Assembly: GCA_002369175.1 (NCBI GenBank)
Contig: DFES01000096.1
Span: 1-9,853, forward strand
Direction: 5' to 3'
Length of the DNA: 9,853 bases
Source of the DNA: Selenomonadaceae bacterium UBA3796
GTDB taxonomy: Bacteria > Bacillota > Negativicutes > Selenomonadales > Selenomonadaceae
Part shown: positions 1 through 7,106 of the stretch, one piece after another
Layout of the letters: every line of letters begins with the position of its first letter
Position numbering within the stretch: the first letter of the stretch is position 1
Notes under the pieces: model-generated
Told to the model about the DNA's origin: nothing
Seen by the model: the letters and a program-made list of their open reading frames with translations, nothing else
The model's database searches: none
Translations under genes and position numbers: made by a program

Positions 1-63
1 GATGTGAACGAGGTTTTACACTAGGCCGGCAAGCTTCCGTCGTAACACCACATACACGCGCAA

Positions 64-90
64 AAGCCCGGGCTGCTCCTGCCCGGGCTT
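64..90 (-). terminator. Intrinsic terminator after sigH
   Basis: A perfect 10-bp GC-rich stem (arms 64-73 and 81-90, built on AAGCCCGGGC) closes a 7-nt loop. On the minus strand the 3' arm runs into four T residues before the sequence turns GC-rich. It lies about 40 nt beyond the sigH stop, so it most likely ends the sigH transcript. The T tract is short, so termination may be partial. The A-rich flank on the other side gives it slight bidirectional character. Confidence 0.65.
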
Positions 91-131
91 GAAGAATTCA
101 ACCAATCATTCCACTTGGCTTCCTTCTGTTT

Positions 132-875
132 TCATTTCAAAAAAAGCTCATCATCAAGATTGCACAAATTGCGATTGATGGTAGAAAGGCCGCGGTATAC
201 CGTACTGATATCTATGTCGCCTCCGCGGTTGTCCATATAGCGTTCAAGTTTGCGCTTGACACGCTGAAGGGCATTGTCAATGGACTTCACATGACGCCTG
301 AGTTCCACGGCAATCTCCTGATAGGACTTGCCATCAAGATACGACATGAGCACCTTCCACTCCAGGTCACTCAGGATCTCCTCCATCTTCTTCTCAATAT
401 CCACGAATTCCTCGCGGCTGATGACGAGTTCCTCCGGGTCGGACACCTTAGCCCCGGACAGAACATCCAGCAGCGTCCTGTCGGAATCCTCATCATAAAT
501 GGGCTTGTTGAGAGATATATAGGAATTGAGGGGAATGTGCTTCTGCCTGGTGGCTGTCTTGATGGCCGTGATGATCTGCCGTGTCACACAAAGCTCTGCA
601 AAAGCCCGAAAAGAAGAGAGCTTGTCATTCCTGAAGTCACGTATAGCCTTGTAAAAGCCGATCATGCCCTCCTGGATGATATCCTCGCGATCCGCACCAA
701 TCAGGAAATAGGAGCGAGCCTTGGCTCTCACAAAGTTCCGGTACTTATTGATCAAATAGTCCAATGCGATGCTGTTGTTGTTGTCTTTGATTTCGAGAAT
801 GATTTCTTCGTCTGTAAGGGTCTCGAATTCACTGAATTCCTCTGCCCTCTTGCCTGCGTTTAATTCTGCTTCCAT
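132..875 (-). CDS. sigH: RNA polymerase sigma factor SigH (sigma-70 family)
   Basis: Alternative sigma factor that directs RNA polymerase to its own promoter class; in Bacillus it controls early sporulation, competence and stationary-phase genes. Residue numbers are for the 247-aa form. Region 2 covers about 37-122 and includes the SigH-typical stretches NFVRAKARSYFLIGADREDI and TRQKHIPLNSY. Region 4, with its helix-turn-helix, covers about 172-213 (SYQEIAVEL, HVKSIDNALQRVKRKLE). The match to Bacillus SigH recalled from memory is very close through both regions. A tail of about 30 residues (214-247) goes beyond the Bacillus protein. The frame is open to an ATG at 929, but the promoter at 934-963 would start transcription at about 927. 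The ATG at 875 has GGAGGT 7 nt upstream and is chosen. The gene is monocistronic, between two terminators. Its targets in this probably non-model organism are unknown. Confidence 0.95.
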   Translation of the reverse strand: MEAELNAGKRAEEFSEFETLTDEEIILEIKDNNNSIALDYLINKYRNFVRAKARSYFLIGADREDIIQEGMIGFYKAIRDFRNDKLSSFRAFAELCVTRQIITAIKTATRQKHIPLNSYISLNKPIYDEDSDRTLLDVLSGAKVSDPEELVISREEFVDIEKKMEEILSDLEWKVLMSYLDGKSYQEIAVELRRHVKSIDNALQRVKRKLERYMDNRGGDIDISTVYRGLSTINRNLCNLDDELFLK

Positions 876-882
876 TGCGCTG

Positions 883-888
883 ACCTCC
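883..888 (-). promoter_or_regulatory. Ribosome binding site deciding the sigH start
   Basis: GGAGGT lies 7 nt before the ATG at 875. The ATG at 929 has only GGAG at 10 nt, and that sequence lies upstream of the predicted transcript start, so it would not be in the mRNA. Confidence 0.8.
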
Positions 889-933
889 GTTACGCAAAAG
901 CGCCTCGAAAAGTGCTTTTCGTCCACCATGGAA

Positions 934-963
934 ATTATACTCCATGGAAGCCTGTATCGTCAA
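934..963 (-). promoter_or_regulatory. Vegetative (sigma-A type) promoter of sigH
   Basis: On the minus strand, TTGACG (958-963) is followed by an 18-nt spacer and a perfect TATAAT (934-939). The expected transcript start is near 927, giving a leader of about 50 nt to the ATG at 875. The promoter begins right after the terminator of the upstream efflux operon, so sigH looks independently transcribed by the housekeeping polymerase. A sigma-A promoter for sigH is also the arrangement in Bacillus. Confidence 0.85.
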
Positions 964-971
964 GGCATGAT

Positions 972-1009
972 GAAAAAATGGCACGGCCGATTTGCATCGG
1001 CTGTGCCAT
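972..1009 (-). terminator. Intrinsic terminator of the efflux operon
   Basis: A 14-bp stem (arms 978-991 and 996-1009) has one internal mismatch on the minus strand and a 4-nt loop. It is followed by a run of T residues (complement of 973-978). It starts 7 nt past the stop codon of the RND permease and ends just before the sigH promoter, cleanly separating the two transcription units. Confidence 0.9.
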
Positions 1010-1015
1010 GTAAAA

Positions 1016-4000
1016 TCACATGTAATCCATCGGACGTTTGCGGCGTTCCTGCTTGAACGTTCCAAGTTTCATGGCGATCCACTCCGTAATGACGAAGAAG
1101 ACCGGAATGAGGAAAATACCAAGAGAAGTGGCGAAAAGCATACCACCCACCACGGCAACGCCCATGCCGTTTCGTGCTGCCGCACCTGCGCCTGTTGCAA
1201 TGGCAAGGGGCAGACAGCCGATAATGAACGCAAAGGAGGTCATGAGAATCGGACGCAGGCGAAGCCCTGCCGCCTCAATCGCGGCTTTGACCGGTTCCAT
1301 TCCCCTGTCCACGCGGACCTTTGCGAATTCCACAATAAGGATGGCATTCTTGGCAGCAAGACCGATGATCATGATGATGCCGATCTGCATGTAAACGCTG
1401 TCCTGAAGTCCCGGGTTGGAATGCCCAAGCAATGCCTCGATGATGCTGAGGCCATACTCCGAAACCACTGCCCCGAAGATGCCCGTAGGCACCGTCAGAA
1501 GCACTGCATAAGGAACACTCCAGCTTTCATAGAGGGCTGCCAGGCAGAGGAACACAAAGACGAGCGCCAGCGCGAGAACCCTGCCCGTGGAGCTCGATGC
1601 CTTCTTCTCCTCACGGCTCTGGCCGGACCATTCAATGTTGAATCCGGAGGGAGCCAGCTCATGAACCACTGCCTCGGCTGCGGCAATCGCCTGACCGGAG
1701 CTGTAGCCCTGTCCCGCATTTCCTTGGATCTGGACGGCTCGCGTCGCATTGAACCGGGAAATGATGGACGCGCCTGTGCTGAGCCGCGGCTTCAGCACAG
1801 TATCCAGAGGAACCATGGTGCCGGATCCGCTTTTGACGAAGATGAATTTCGCCGCCTCAGCCTCCGTGCGATACATGGTATCCGACTGGAGCATGACCTT
1901 GTAGGAACGTCCAAAATTGTTGAAATCATTGACCTGATAGCCGCCGAAATTGACCTGCAGCGCCGCGAACACATCAGAAAGGTTCACGTTCAAGGTCTTG
2001 ACCTTCTCGCGGTCAATTTCAAACTCATACACCGGAGAATTGATTTTATAGGTGGTGCGCACGCCCTGCAGCTCCGGCCTCTGGTTCATGGCCATGACGA
2101 GTTTGCTCGTGATTTCGTTGAGCTCTTCGTCCGTGTGACCGGACATATCCTGAAGCTGCATGGACCAGCCGCCCACCATGCCAAGACCCGGAAGAGCCGG
2201 CGGGTTAAAGGCGATGACCTGCGCCTCCGGAGCCACTTTCGCACCGATGCCGAATACCTGCCCAATCAGCGAGTTGATATCCGAACCCGGCTCCGTGCGT
2301 TTGTCCCAGGTTTCCAAGCCGAGAAACATCGTTCCGGCACTGGATTTGGAACCAAAGGACATGATATCGAACCCGTTGACGTACATTGTATTTCGGATGC
2401 CCGGCAATTTCATAACCTGAGCTGCAACCTTGTCCAACGTCTCCTGTGTGCGGTTTGTGGAAGTTCCTTCCGGCAAACTGACGGACACGATGAAATACCC
2501 CTGGTCTTCCTCAGGCACGAAAGTAGAGGGAAGTTTCGAATACACGACCCACGTGAGTCCAACCACCAAAAGCATGAAAAGGAAGGCAAGCCGCGCATGG
2601 CGAATGAATTTCGCCACAATGCCCAGATAGCTGTACTTCGTGCGATCGAACCAGTTGTTGAATGCCACGAAGAAACGATCCAGGATGCCGGTCCGCTCTT
2701 CACTCGAATGAGGCTTCAGGATCATGGCGCAAAGAGCCGGCGTAAGGGTCAGCGCCACGAATGCCGACAGCGCCATGGAGATGGCAATGGTCAACGCAAA
2801 CTGTCGATAGAGCACACCCATCATGCCGCCGAGAAAAGCAACGGGAACAAACACCGCTGCCAGAACAAAGGCAATGGCCACAACAGGACCCTGAACCTCG
2901 TCCATGGCTCTCTCCGTGGCGTCAACAGGGGTCAGGCCGCTTTCCATATGATGCTCTACGTTCTCGATGACGACGATGGCATCATCCACCACCAGACCGA
3001 TGGCAAGCACCATGGCGAAGAGCGTCAGTGTATTGATGGAGAAATCCAGAACAATAAACGCTCCAAAGGTACCGATCAGAGAAACCGGAACTGCGAGAAG
3101 CGGTATAATCGTAGCCCGGAAATTCTGCAGGAAGACAAAGATGACGAGCACCACGAGAAGCAAGGCCTCCACAAAGGTCTCCACCACTTCCTCTATGGAT
3201 GCGCGGATGTAATCCGTACTATCCACAATGGTATCCATCTTGAGATCCGGCGGAAAGTCCTTCTCCGCCTCGTCCAGAATCGCACGCACATCCCTTACCG
3301 TCTGCATGGCATTGGCATCGCTGGTGAGCTGAATACCGAAGCCCATGGCCGGATCATCGTTCGCCTTGGAAATGATGTTGTTTGTCTTCTGACCCGTCTC
3401 GACACGGGCAACATCCCGAAGGCGGACAAAATTCCCCTTGCCGTCGGAATGAATGATGATGCTGCCGAACTCCTCCGGAGTCGCAAGACGACCGTTCACT
3501 TTGCCGGTGTATTGCTTTTCCTGGGATTGGGGCAGCGGCATGGAGCCGATGACTCCCGCCGGAGCCTGAACATTCTGCTCCTCAATGGCCGCTATCACAT
3601 TTGTTACGGTAAGGCCAAGCTCTGCCAGACGATCCGGGTTCAGCCAAACCCGCATGGAATAGTCCGCTCCGAAGACCTGCACATCACCGACACCTGCTAC
3701 ACGCTTGATCCTGTCCAGCAGGTAAATGGTAGCGTAGTTCTTCATGAACGTCCGGTCATAATTTCCCTTGGGTGAATAAAGGGAAACCATGAGAGCCATA
3801 TCGTTGGAGGATTTCTTCGTGGTGACGCCCACCCGCTGAACATCCGTAGGAAGACTGGCATTGGCAATGGCCACGTTGTTCTGTACCTTAACGGAGTCCA
3901 TATCGCCGTCCGTTCCCACCTCAAAGGTCACGGACAGGCTGTAACGCCCCGTGTCGTCAGAGTTGGAACTCATATAGTCCATGCCCTGGGTGCCATTGAC

Positions 4001-4204
4001 CTGTTCCTCTATGATCTGTGCCACAGTCTCATTGACGACACTGGCACTAGCTCCCGTATAGTTCGTGCCGACGGAAATCGTCGGCGGGGATATCTGCGGA
4101 TACTGGGCAATCGGCAGCTGAAGTGCCGCCAGGATGCCAACGATCACAATGATGAGTGATATGACGATGGCAAAAATCGGCCGATGAATAAAGAATTTTG
4201 ACAA
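1016..4204 (-). CDS. RND multidrug efflux permease, AcrB/MexB (HAE1) type
   Basis: Inner-membrane proton/drug antiporter that would work as a trimer, passing amphiphilic substrates from periplasm or membrane to an outer-membrane channel. It is 1062 aa, close to AcrB. The N terminus (FFIHRPIFA) and first membrane helix (about 10-30) are typical. The two large periplasmic regions follow at about 31-338 and 560-870, each with membrane bundles after them (about 340-500 and 873-1045). The proton-relay acids D407 and D408 (GLVVDDAIVVIENV) fall at the same numbers as in AcrB. The partner lysine is K952 (GLAAKNAILIVEF), and RLRPILMTS at 982-990 supplies the conserved Arg/Thr. The start is TTG at 4204: the adaptor stop at 4217-4219 is in the same frame, and AAGGGGG sits 7 nt upstream of the TTG. 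The gap to the adaptor gene is 12 nt. Substrate cannot be predicted. Confidence 0.95.
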   Translation of the reverse strand: MSKFFIHRPIFAIVISLIIVIVGILAALQLPIAQYPQISPPTISVGTNYTGASASVVNETVAQIIEEQVNGTQGMDYMSSNSDDTGRYSLSVTFEVGTDGDMDSVKVQNNVAIANASLPTDVQRVGVTTKKSSNDMALMVSLYSPKGNYDRTFMKNYATIYLLDRIKRVAGVGDVQVFGADYSMRVWLNPDRLAELGLTVTNVIAAIEEQNVQAPAGVIGSMPLPQSQEKQYTGKVNGRLATPEEFGSIIIHSDGKGNFVRLRDVARVETGQKTNNIISKANDDPAMGFGIQLTSDANAMQTVRDVRAILDEAEKDFPPDLKMDTIVDSTDYIRASIEEVVETFVEALLLVVLVIFVFLQNFRATIIPLLAVPVSLIGTFGAFIVLDFSINTLTLFAMVLAIGLVVDDAIVVIENVEHHMESGLTPVDATERAMDEVQGPVVAIAFVLAAVFVPVAFLGGMMGVLYRQFALTIAISMALSAFVALTLTPALCAMILKPHSSEERTGILDRFFVAFNNWFDRTKYSYLGIVAKFIRHARLAFLFMLLVVGLTWVVYSKLPSTFVPEEDQGYFIVSVSLPEGTSTNRTQETLDKVAAQVMKLPGIRNTMYVNGFDIMSFGSKSSAGTMFLGLETWDKRTEPGSDINSLIGQVFGIGAKVAPEAQVIAFNPPALPGLGMVGGWSMQLQDMSGHTDEELNEITSKLVMAMNQRPELQGVRTTYKINSPVYEFEIDREKVKTLNVNLSDVFAALQVNFGGYQVNDFNNFGRSYKVMLQSDTMYRTEAEAAKFIFVKSGSGTMVPLDTVLKPRLSTGASIISRFNATRAVQIQGNAGQGYSSGQAIAAAEAVVHELAPSGFNIEWSGQSREEKKASSSTGRVLALALVFVFLCLAALYESWSVPYAVLLTVPTGIFGAVVSEYGLSIIEALLGHSNPGLQDSVYMQIGIIMIIGLAAKNAILIVEFAKVRVDRGMEPVKAAIEAAGLRLRPILMTSFAFIIGCLPLAIATGAGAAARNGMGVAVVGGMLFATSLGIFLIPVFFVITEWIAMKLGTFKQERRKRPMDYM

Positions 4205-4211
4205 GACACCG

Positions 4212-4218
4212 CCCCCTT
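4212..4218 (-). promoter_or_regulatory. Ribosome binding site for the TTG start of the RND permease
   Basis: AAGGGGG overlaps the TAA stop of the adaptor gene and lies 7 nt before the TTG at 4204. The overlap suggests translational coupling between adaptor and permease. Confidence 0.75.
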
Positions 4219-5431
4219 ACGAGTTCGATGCCTTTTTCGATGCATCCGCATCGAAAAGCTTCATATCCGGGAAGATGGTGAAGCCCATTTCCTCCGGCGT
4301 TACCGTAGTTATCGCCAGATCCTTCCCCTCCTGAAGGTTCGTAAGACCTTCCACGACCACCCTGTCATTCACTGTAATGCCGCTCTTGATGATGTAGAAG
4401 CTCCCCACCTGATCGCCGAGTTCCACGGTGCGGGCCTCCGACTTGTTGCCCTCCCCCACGACCATGACGAAGGACTTGCCGAGAAGCTGCTGCACAGCGC
4501 GCTGCGGTACGAGAATCGCTCCCGGGATCACCATGCCGGAGAGCTTCACCCTGGCAAACATGCCGGGAAGAAGCTTCCCTTCCGGATTGGGGAAGATTGC
4601 CTTGATGGTCAGTGACCCGGTATTCTGCGTCAAAGCGCGATCCGTCTCAACGATATCCCCAAGGTACGGGTACATGGAACCATCGGAAAGGGTGAGGGAC
4701 ACATCAATGGGCCCCGGTGCCGCAGACTGCTGAACCTGCTGGATGTTCATGAACTTCATGAACTCCGTCTCGGATACGCTGAACTGCGCATAGATGGGAT
4801 CCGATGAGCCAATGGTCACCAGCGTGGTGTCTCCCGACGAAGCATACGTCCCGACCGCCACATCATCAATGGAAAGCTGTCCCGTGATGGGAGCATAAAC
4901 CACCGTATCATCCAGATCCTCCTGAGCCTTCCTCAGGAGAGCAGAATTGGAAGCCGCAGCCGCATAATAAGCATCTACCTTTGACTGCTGGTTCGACACC
5001 TGCTGCTCTGCAATGGCATCGGATTCATAGAGTTGCTGGTAACGCTGGAGATCCTGGAAAGCATCCGTGTAGTTCGCCTCAGACTGAGCCAGGTTCGCCC
5101 GCGCCTGAAGAACAACGGATTCATACTGGCGGGAATCAATCTTATACAATGGCTGGCCTGCTTCGACGAACTGGCCGCCCCGCACATACTTCTCCACGAT
5201 CTTTCCGCTGACCTTGGACTGAACCTTCACCTCATCCTTGCCGACGATCTGTCCGGCAAATTCCGTGGTCAGCGGCGTGTCCTGTTTGATAACATTCATG
5301 ACCTTGACCTGGCTGGCGTTCATGGCACCTTTTTTTTGCTGATCCTCGCCGCCACATCCTCCCAGAAGCACCAGGACAGCCGCCGCTGCCGCAAGAAACG
5401 CTCCTGTTCTCCTCTTCTTTGCAAAAAACAA
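4217..5431 (-). CDS. RND efflux periplasmic adaptor (membrane fusion lipoprotein, AcrA type)
   Basis: Periplasmic adaptor that links the RND permease to an outer-membrane channel. With the TTG start at 5431 it is 404 aa, the usual AcrA size. A lipoprotein signal follows at once: KKRR, a hydrophobic Ala/Leu/Val stretch, and lipobox LGGC with the lipidated Cys at 26. Then come the first half of the lipoyl-like barrel-sandwich domain (about 68-104, with RGGQFVEAGQPLYKIDSRQY), an alpha-helical coiled-coil hairpin (about 103-173, Gln/Ala rich), the second lipoyl half (about 175-207, VVYAPITGQLSI), and beta-barrel and membrane-proximal domains to the end. The frame is open to GTG 5497 and ATG 5494, overlapping the upstream MBL stop, with GGAGG about 10-13 nt before them. 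Those starts would give an unusually long n-region, so TTG with GAGGGGGG 7 nt upstream is preferred. Confidence 0.93.
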   Translation of the reverse strand: MFFAKKRRTGAFLAAAAAVLVLLGGCGGEDQQKKGAMNASQVKVMNVIKQDTPLTTEFAGQIVGKDEVKVQSKVSGKIVEKYVRGGQFVEAGQPLYKIDSRQYESVVLQARANLAQSEANYTDAFQDLQRYQQLYESDAIAEQQVSNQQSKVDAYYAAAASNSALLRKAQEDLDDTVVYAPITGQLSIDDVAVGTYASSGDTTLVTIGSSDPIYAQFSVSETEFMKFMNIQQVQQSAAPGPIDVSLTLSDGSMYPYLGDIVETDRALTQNTGSLTIKAIFPNPEGKLLPGMFARVKLSGMVIPGAILVPQRAVQQLLGKSFVMVVGEGNKSEARTVELGDQVGSFYIIKSGITVNDRVVVEGLTNLQEGKDLAITTVTPEEMGFTIFPDMKLFDADASKKASNS

Positions 5432-5438
5432 AAGACAA

Positions 5439-5446
5439 CCCCCCTC
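5439..5446 (-). promoter_or_regulatory. Ribosome binding site supporting a TTG start of the adaptor gene
   Basis: GAGGGGGG lies 7 nt before TTG 5431. That start gives a compact signal peptide with lipobox Cys at residue 26. The rival GTG/ATG at 5497/5494 also has a GGAGG nearby, inside the MBL coding sequence, so this choice is favoured but not certain. Confidence 0.65.
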
Positions 5447-5493
5447 TAAGCGGCACACAGGCCGCGGATTACCGTTGAAAAGCCAAAATGGCA

Positions 5494-6300
5494 TCACAAG
5501 GCAATAACCTCCAAATCATCCGGCACGAAGACATTGCCCTTGAAATATTTCTCCGCCTCGGAAGTATAGTTCTCCTTCCGATGCTCCATATCCTTGTCCT
5601 CTGTATGATAAAGAATAAGATTCCGTACACCGAGCCTGGCCGCAACCTCCCCGGCTTCCTTCACCGTGCTGTGATTTTTCTCGTAGGGCTTGAACCTTTC
5701 CCTGTCCTTATACTGACAGAAAGCCTCTGACAGAAGCCACTCCACGCCCTTCGCATACTGCTCCGCATGATCGTTATAAGGCTCATCGCCCAGGCAGCAT
5801 AGGCGAAGGCCATCGTGAAAGACAATTGCATAGCCGAATTGCTTTGCTTTCGTGGAAAGGGTATCGAATGCCGTAAGCTTCATCCCCAGGAATTCCATCT
5901 GCTCCCCATCCCTGATCTCATGGATGAGAATACCCCGGCCAAGCTGCGCAAGATCCTTTTTCTTGAGCGTCAGCCTTGTCATGACTTCCAGCATTTCCCT
6001 CACCACATCATGGCAGTATATATGGAATACCCCTTCATACGTTCCCTGATTGAGCATGGATGCAATCTTGCGGATCACCCATATGACGCCCAAGACATGA
6101 TCCGTATGCCCATGGGTCACAAACATGTGATGAAGTCTTTTGCAATCGACACCCGCCAGTTCCAACTGACGCAGTATGGTATTCCCTCCGCCGGCATCCG
6201 TGAGAAAGCATTCCCCCTCCTCCATCTGGATCACAAAACAGGTATTATAGCAATTCGTGACCATGGCAGAACCCGTGCCCAGCATCGTAAGTTCGCGCAT
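5494..6300 (-). CDS. MBL-fold metallo-hydrolase, RNase Z-like
   Basis: Probable cytoplasmic metal-dependent hydrolase of the metallo-beta-lactamase superfamily; no signal peptide is visible. It is 268 aa from ATG 6300, which has GGGAGGG 6 nt upstream. The ATG at 6306 touches the same GGGAGGG with no spacing. An N-terminal beta strand (RELTMLGTGSA) leads to the metal motif HGHTDH at 63-68. GDEP at 171-174 carries the likely bridging Asp (172). SEAF followed by NHST at 209-212, and YHTED at 231-235, match the order of the later RNase Z/ElaC motifs. The protein is shorter than typical bacterial RNase Z, and I cannot identify the tRNA-binding arm, so a tRNA 3' processing role is not claimed. It is first in a same-strand run with the efflux genes. 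The 84-nt gap before it holds the rnc terminator, and I see no clear promoter. Confidence 0.88.
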   Translation of the reverse strand: MRELTMLGTGSAMVTNCYNTCFVIQMEEGECFLTDAGGGNTILRQLELAGVDCKRLHHMFVTHGHTDHVLGVIWVIRKIASMLNQGTYEGVFHIYCHDVVREMLEVMTRLTLKKKDLAQLGRGILIHEIRDGEQMEFLGMKLTAFDTLSTKAKQFGYAIVFHDGLRLCCLGDEPYNDHAEQYAKGVEWLLSEAFCQYKDRERFKPYEKNHSTVKEAGEVAARLGVRNLILYHTEDKDMEHRKENYTSEAEKYFKGNVFVPDDLEVIAL

Positions 6301-6341
6301 TACCATCCCTCCCACAGGGCAAATTCCCACAAATCAATCTC

Positions 6342-6383
6342 AAAAAGCCCTGTTGCAGCACATTCCTCGCAACAAGGCTTTTT
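6342..6383 (-). terminator. Intrinsic terminator directly after rnc
   Basis: Arms 6342-6356 and 6369-6383 pair over 15 bp on the minus strand with a single G-U wobble around a 12-nt loop. The 3' arm ends in five T residues (GGGCTTTTT). The hairpin starts 1 nt past the rnc stop codon and marks the end of the fab-rnc operon. Confidence 0.88.
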
Positions 6384-6384
6384 C

Positions 6385-7089
6385 TCATACCTTCTTCAGA
6401 CGTTTTAGTGCTTCCCCGGCGGCTTGCTGCTCCGCAGATTTCTTGTTCCTGCCTCTGCCCCGGCCATAGACCTCGCCGTCGATCTTCACATCAAAAACAA
6501 ATTCCTTGTCATGATCAGGCCCTACCGCGCTTACGAGTTCGTAGGACACCTGGCTGCCCGACCGCCTTTGGACCAATTCCTGAAGAACTGTCTTGCAATC
6601 CTCCAGCGTGATTCCCTGCTTCGCCATGCGAAACTCCCCGGACAGCTGCCTCATTACATACTCCTTTGCCGCTTCCCAGCCCTGATCCAGGTAAACAGCG
6701 CCGATGACGGCTTCAAAGGCATCCTCCAGATTCGAGGTTCGGCTGCGTCCGCCCCCCTGTTCCTCTCCATGACCTAAGAGCAGACACGCACCGAGATCCA
6801 GGAGCGTGGCCAGTTTCGCCAATGTTGTCGAACAGACGATACTGGCCCGCGTCTTGGTGAGCTCCCCTTCGGAAAGCTCCGGAAAGCGCTCGTAAAGGTA
6901 CGTACTGGAGGCCAGTTCCAGCACTGCATCCCCCAAAAACTCCAGCCGCTCGTTATGATCCACACTGCGTTTTGACTCATTTGCATAGGACGTATGAGTC
7001 AAAGCAGTATCCAGAAGACGAAGATCCCGGAATTCCACCTGCATGCGCTTGGAAAGCTCCAAAAGGCACTCCCGGCGTCTTACCGACAT
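6385..7089 (-). CDS. rnc: Ribonuclease III
   Basis: Double-strand-specific endoribonuclease that processes rRNA precursors and structured RNAs, acting as a homodimer with Mg2+. Residue numbers are for the 234-aa form. The signature HNERLEFLGDAVLE lies at 45-58, with the conserved acids E50 and D54. The second acidic pair, D123 and E126, lies in EDAFEAVIGAVYLD. A C-terminal double-stranded-RNA binding domain spans about 165-234 and ends in the usual KKSAEQQAAGEAL helix. The frame is open to GTG 7110, which overlaps the fabF stop as GTGA. ATG 7089 has GGAG 6 nt upstream and is preferred; both choices give normal RNase III lengths (234 or 241 aa). It is last in the fatty acid operon, like the acpP-rnc association known in Firmicutes. 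Confidence 0.96.
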   Translation of the reverse strand: MSVRRRECLLELSKRMQVEFRDLRLLDTALTHTSYANESKRSVDHNERLEFLGDAVLELASSTYLYERFPELSEGELTKTRASIVCSTTLAKLATLLDLGACLLLGHGEEQGGGRSRTSNLEDAFEAVIGAVYLDQGWEAAKEYVMRQLSGEFRMAKQGITLEDCKTVLQELVQRRSGSQVSYELVSAVGPDHDKEFVFDVKIDGEVYGRGRGRNKKSAEQQAAGEALKRLKKV

Positions 7090-7106
7090 TCCCTGCTCCA
7101 TGGATG

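Noticed and set aside
1..24. Possible 3' end of a plus-strand gene reading DVNEVLH then TAG
   Set aside because: Seven codons are too few to tell from chance, and no terminator with a plus-strand T tail follows. I see nothing else supportable in 1-60.
1..60. A GTTCACATC-like box on the minus strand suggesting a tRNA T arm
   Set aside because: No matching D arm, anticodon arm or acceptor stem could be found.
992..3775. A 927-codon open frame on the plus strand, antisense to the RND permease
   Set aside because: Its product is rich in His, Arg, Asn and Gln with no recognisable domain, and it lies fully over a clear AcrB-type gene. It is a by-product of codon bias in the true gene.
4217..5497. 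Adaptor start at GTG 5497 or ATG 5494 overlapping the MBL stop
   Set aside because: It has a GGAGG 10-13 nt upstream but would place over 20 extra residues before the signal peptide. TTG 5431 gives a normal lipoprotein signal. Kept as an alternative, not excluded.
5494..6300. Calling the MBL gene rnz (tRNA 3' processing endonuclease)
   Set aside because: The metal motifs fit the RNase Z group, but the protein is short and I cannot identify the tRNA-binding arm, so only a superfamily call is justified.
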